From an uncultured Pseudomonadota bacterium (GTDB lineage: Bacteria; Pseudomonadota; Gammaproteobacteria; Xanthomonadales; Ahniellaceae), in assembly GCA_937996755.1 (NCBI GenBank), contig CALKUS010000028.1, positions 1 through 25,752 of the forward strand: DNA of 25,752 nucleotides. The letters run 5' to 3'. Of this stretch, positions 23,342 through 25,752 are shown piece after piece. The first letter of the stretch is position 1. The number at the start of each line of letters is the position of its first letter. The notes below the pieces were generated by a model. The model did not search any database. It was not told the origin of the DNA and was given only the letters and a program-made list of their open reading frames with translations. Made by a program: the position numbers and the translations under genes.

Positions 23342-24654
23342 GGCGTCCCCGCCGCCTGTTCGAGCCGCACGATCCAGCGCGGCCAGAACGGATCATGGCC
23401 CGCGAGCACCCGGCGCAGCTCCGCGTGGATGGCGTCGCGGGTCGACAGCGCCGCGGGCAGCGCGGCCGTGTCCCCGCGCATCCACGCCTCCGCGGCCTCG
23501 ACCGCGGCCTCCGCCTCGAGCGAGCGGGCCTGTCGAAGCCCAAAGCTCTCGGAGACCAGCCAGTTGATCACGTCGCCCTGCATGGCCCAGGGCATCTCGC
23601 GCAGCGCGACCGCCTGGCCCTGGAGCTCGAGCACGAACAGCCGATCGCGATCGACCTCGAACAGCGGCTCGACCGACGCGAGCACCAGGGGCGAGTGCGT
23701 CGCCGCGATGAGCTGCACGGAGGCGCCCGCGTCGTCGGTCAGCGTCTGCACGACCTTGAGGAGCGCCGGCACCACGGCGCGCTGCCAGCGCGGGTGCAGA
23801 TGCGCCTCGATCTCGTCGAACAGCAGCACCACCCGTGACGACGGCGGCTGGCCGAGCAGCCGGGACGCGATGAGGTGCTCTCGCCAGGCCCACGACATCA
23901 TGTACGCCAGCGCGGCGATGCGGCGCACGCCGAGCGAGGAGTAGAGGATCGGCACGTCCTGGCCGTAGCCCATGTGAACCGTGGGGATGTCGCGGGCATC
24001 GTTGACCGACAGACGCGCGAAGTCCGTACCGGGGCGCAGGCTGTCGGCGCCCACCGTCGGCGCGAGCAGCGCGAGGACCGCGGCCATCCGCCTCGCATCG
24101 TCCTTGCCCTCGCGAATCCACGACGCCCAGTCGGCGACCAGGCCGTTGCTGACCTGGGTCTGCCTCCCATCGACCGCGACGCGGAGCCCGTCCCACACTT
24201 CCTTCGCGCTGAACACGAACGCGGGCAGGCGCTCCTGGACGTCGATGTTGCCGGCGTTCCTCCAGTAGTTGCGTGCGGGATCCCACACCGCGAAACCGCC
24301 GTCGGCCAGCGCATAGATGACCAGGCCCGGGTTCCACGGCCGTCCCGCCTTGCCGCGCCAGGCCTGCTCATCGGGCACGTACGGGCTCTCGTACTCGACC
24401 TGTCCCGTCTTGCTCTGCAGGCTGAACTTGATCGTGGCCTTCTTCGTGACGTCGGTCGGCCGCGCCGCATACCCCGACGTGAGGTTCGCGTTGAGATCCT
24501 GGGGCCACTTGCGGGTCAGCGCCCACCACGCGACATCGAGCAAGAAGCTCTTGCCGAGGCCGTTGTCGCCGGTGATTAGATTCAACCGGGGCGCCAGCTT
24601 CAGCGTCATCGCCGGCCCGGGCCCCACATTCTGCAGCGCGAGCAACTCAAGCAT
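23338..24654 (-). CDS. AAA/ABC-type ATPase of an ATPase-HNH pair (PtuA-like)
   Basis: The 438-residue protein begins MLELLALQNVGPGPAMTLKL and has Walker A GDNGLGKS (29-36), an aromatic stretch FLLDVAWWALTRKW, an SSLGVRRIAALAYM signature (239-252), Walker B VVLLFDEIEAHLHP (275-288, catalytic Glu281) and a switch His320 in ATHSP. This is the AAA_21/OLD-type SMC-like ATPase layout, without a TOPRIM nuclease domain, so the nuclease must be the HNH partner downstream. The remainder carries helical regions around 340-438. Start ATG 24654 fits the family's usual MLxxLxLQNVGP opening; the frame opens 14 residues further upstream without a ribosome binding site, which suggests a junction close by. Function (phage defence) is inference; other ATPase-HNH systems, including the retron-linked type, remain possible. 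Confidence 0.8.
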   Translation of the reverse strand: MLELLALQNVGPGPAMTLKLAPRLNLITGDNGLGKSFLLDVAWWALTRKWPQDLNANLTSGYAARPTDVTKKATIKFSLQSKTGQVEYESPYVPDEQAWRGKAGRPWNPGLVIYALADGGFAVWDPARNYWRNAGNIDVQERLPAFVFSAKEVWDGLRVAVDGRQTQVSNGLVADWASWIREGKDDARRMAAVLALLAPTVGADSLRPGTDFARLSVNDARDIPTVHMGYGQDVPILYSSLGVRRIAALAYMMSWAWREHLIASRLLGQPPSSRVVLLFDEIEAHLHPRWQRAVVPALLKVVQTLTDDAGASVQLIAATHSPLVLASVEPLFEVDRDRLFVLELQGQAVALREMPWAMQGDVINWLVSESFGLRQARSLEAEAAVEAAEAWMRGDTAALPAALSTRDAIHAELRRVLAGHDPFWPRWIVRLEQAAGTP

Positions 24655-24774
24655 CGGCGCCCCCGAGGCCCGCGGCACGGCGCGCGCCGCGCGCAAGGCG
24701 GCGGAGCTGGGCGAGCGGCTGGGCGGCGCAGCGCCTCGGCTTCAGCCTGCCCTCGCCGCTCCTGTCCGTCTGAG
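24655..24774. other. short unassigned segment between ATPase and agmatinase fragment
   Basis: This 120-base stretch has no clear gene. The plus strand can be read as RGTARAARKAAELGERLGG and on, an Ala/Arg-rich sequence that ends AAPVRLSAG, and may be the tail of another gene or chance high-GC coding. No promoter, hairpin or ribosome binding site for the ATPase was found. It is the likely site of a sequence join. Confidence 0.5.
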
Positions 24775-25248
24775 CGCGGGCTGGACGCGGCCTTCATCGG
24801 CATCCCGATGGACCATGGCACCTCCAACCGCCCCGGCACCCGGCTTGGCCCCCGGCAGATCCGCGACGAGTCCCGGATGATCCGGCCCTACAACATGGCG
24901 ACGCGGGCGGCCCCGTTCGACAGCCTGCAGGTGGCGGACATCGGCGACGTCGCGACCAATCCCTATGACCTGAAGCAGTCGGTGGCCATCATCGAGGCGG
25001 CTTTCGCCGAGATCATCCGTGACGGCTGCCGGCCACTGACGCTGGGCGGCGACCACACGCTGACCCTGCCGATCCTGCGCGCGATGGCCAAGCGCCACGG
25101 GCCAGTCGGCATGATCCACGTCGATGCCCATGCCGACATCAACGACACCATGTTCGGCGAGAAGATCGCCCACGGCACGCCCTTCCGCCGCGCCGTCGAG
25201 GAGGGCCTGCTGGATTGCCCTCGGGTCGTGCAGATCGGCCTGCGCGGA
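24775..25248 (+). pseudogene. agmatinase/guanidino-acid ureohydrolase, internal fragment
   Basis: From GLDAAFIGIPMDHGTSNRPG the frame runs through GPRQIRDESRMIRPYN, VADIGDV, the Mn ligand site GGDHT (25045-25059), VDAHADIND (Asp 25123, His 25129, Asp 25135) and HGTPFRRAVE to RVVQIGLRG, typical of the agmatinase/guanidinobutyrase group which releases urea from agmatine or related guanidino compounds. No start codon context lies ahead and the C-terminal third, with the second metal Asp pair, is missing because the frame turns into a von Willebrand A domain near 25228-25251. Codon choice (many GCC, GGC, ATC, CAT) differs from neighbours rich in GCG and CGC, pointing to DNA from a different source. 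Confidence 0.8.
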
Positions 25249-25752
25249 GAGGAGATCGACGTCGCGAAGCGTCAGCCCTCGAACCTCGTGTTCCTGATCG
25301 ACGTGTCGGGCTCGATGGACCAGCCGGACAAGCTCCCGCTGCTCGTGCGTTCGATGAAGCTGCTCGTCGAGCAGCTCGACGGCCGCGACCGCATCGCGAT
25401 GGTCGTGTACGCCGGCGCGTCGGGCGTCGTGCTCCCGTCGACGACGTGCGACTACAAGTCCGTGATCGTGAACGCGCTCGACGCGTTGCAGGCCGGCGGC
25501 TCGACGAACGGCGCCGCGGGGATCGAGCTCGCGTACCAGATCGCGCAAGCGAACTTCACGCAGGAGGGCCAGAACCGCGTGATCCTCTGCACGGACGGCG
25601 ACTTCAACGTCGGCGTCACGGACGACGGCTCGCTCGTGCGCATGATCGAGGAGAAGCGCAAGTCCGGCGTGTTCCTGAGCGTGCTCGGCTTCGGCAGCGG
25701 CAACCTCAAGGACTCGACGATGGAGATGCTCGCCGACAAGGGCAACGGCAAC
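25249..25752 (+). CDS. YfbK-like von Willebrand factor A domain protein, partial
   Basis: 168 codons are visible, open at both ends: EEIDVAKRQPSNLVFLIDVS, with the MIDAS motif DVSGSM (from 25300), GGSTNGAAGIELAYQIA (MIDAS Thr), and VILCTDGDFNVGVTDDGSL (MIDAS Asp), ending GNLKDSTMEMLADKGNGN. This matches the VWA core of YfbK/DUF3520 proteins, membrane-associated proteins of unclear function often carrying a N-terminal lipoprotein signal. The natural upstream part (with a signal and DUF3520-like N-domain) is replaced by the agmatinase fragment, in frame, and the gene runs off the right edge. GCG/CTC-rich codon use resembles the bulk of the window, unlike the agmatinase part. Confidence 0.82.

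Noticed and set aside
22480..24654. Genuine insertion of a defence module into the adaptor gene
   Set aside because: The missing 5' half of the adaptor does not reappear on the far side of the module, where an agmatinase fragment lies; no integrase, tRNA or target duplication is visible.

Overview
The window is about 25.7 kb of very GC-rich DNA with strong GCG/CGC codon bias and dense coding. Gene content (YedA-type exporter, Ada-like methyltransferase, DUF3052/DUF3592 proteins, propeller-GGDEF sensor, REP-type palindromes of the GTGGGAGCG...CGCGA kind) and one secreted protein ending in FADGFE point to a gammaproteobacterium of the Lysobacterales (Xanthomonadales), most likely near Rhodanobacteraceae/Dokdonella. 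This taxonomic call is inference from family knowledge, not from a search.

Layout. 1-1.5 kb: start of a Rieske protein (minus), a small membrane protein and an AraC-HTH/MGMT DNA-repair protein (plus). 1.9-3.3 kb: YedA-like exporter, a small unknown minus-strand gene, and two large palindromic repeats. 3.35-7.8 kb: a four-gene minus-strand operon for a MacAB/Lol-like exporter: membrane-fusion protein, ATPase, two FtsX-type permeases. 7.9-9.8 kb: plus-strand trio DUF3052, DUF3592, fumarylacetoacetate-hydrolase family. 10-12 kb: MscL channel and a secreted M28 peptidase. 12.3-15.25 kb: a 993-residue periplasmic-propeller diguanylate cyclase. 15.36-17.0 kb: a secreted beta-helix protein. 17.05-18.3 kb: secreted HExxH metallopeptidase-like protein (minus). 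18.4-22.95 kb: minus-strand series of an RND adaptor (C-terminal half only), an RND pump and a TrmH/YfiF-like RNA methyltransferase whose TTG start overlaps the pump's stop.

The last 2.8 kb is a patchwork. An ATPase plus HNH-nuclease pair resembling the Septu (PtuAB) class of anti-phage modules (22.95-24.65 kb, minus) has its nuclease cut off where it meets the RND adaptor, itself cut off at its 5' side. Beyond the ATPase start comes an agmatinase-family fragment (plus) without either end, which passes in frame into a YfbK-like von Willebrand A domain that runs off the window. Three abrupt joins in under 2.4 kb look more like chimeric assembly than real gene fusions, although real rearrangement cannot be excluded without reads.

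The most unusual non-coding structure is a set of hairpin elements sitting at or within a few bases of gene 3' ends: two inverted arrays of AGCGGNN heptamers (9.8 and 18.4 kb), a hexamer version (6.5 kb), a 33-nt near-perfect inverted repeat (2.8-2.9 kb), and three copies of a REP hairpin plus conserved tail (two tail-to-tail at 1.6 kb, one at 12.05 kb). Two genes (12272 and 15359) have a -10-like box exactly six bases before the start codon and no ribosome binding site, suggesting leaderless mRNAs.
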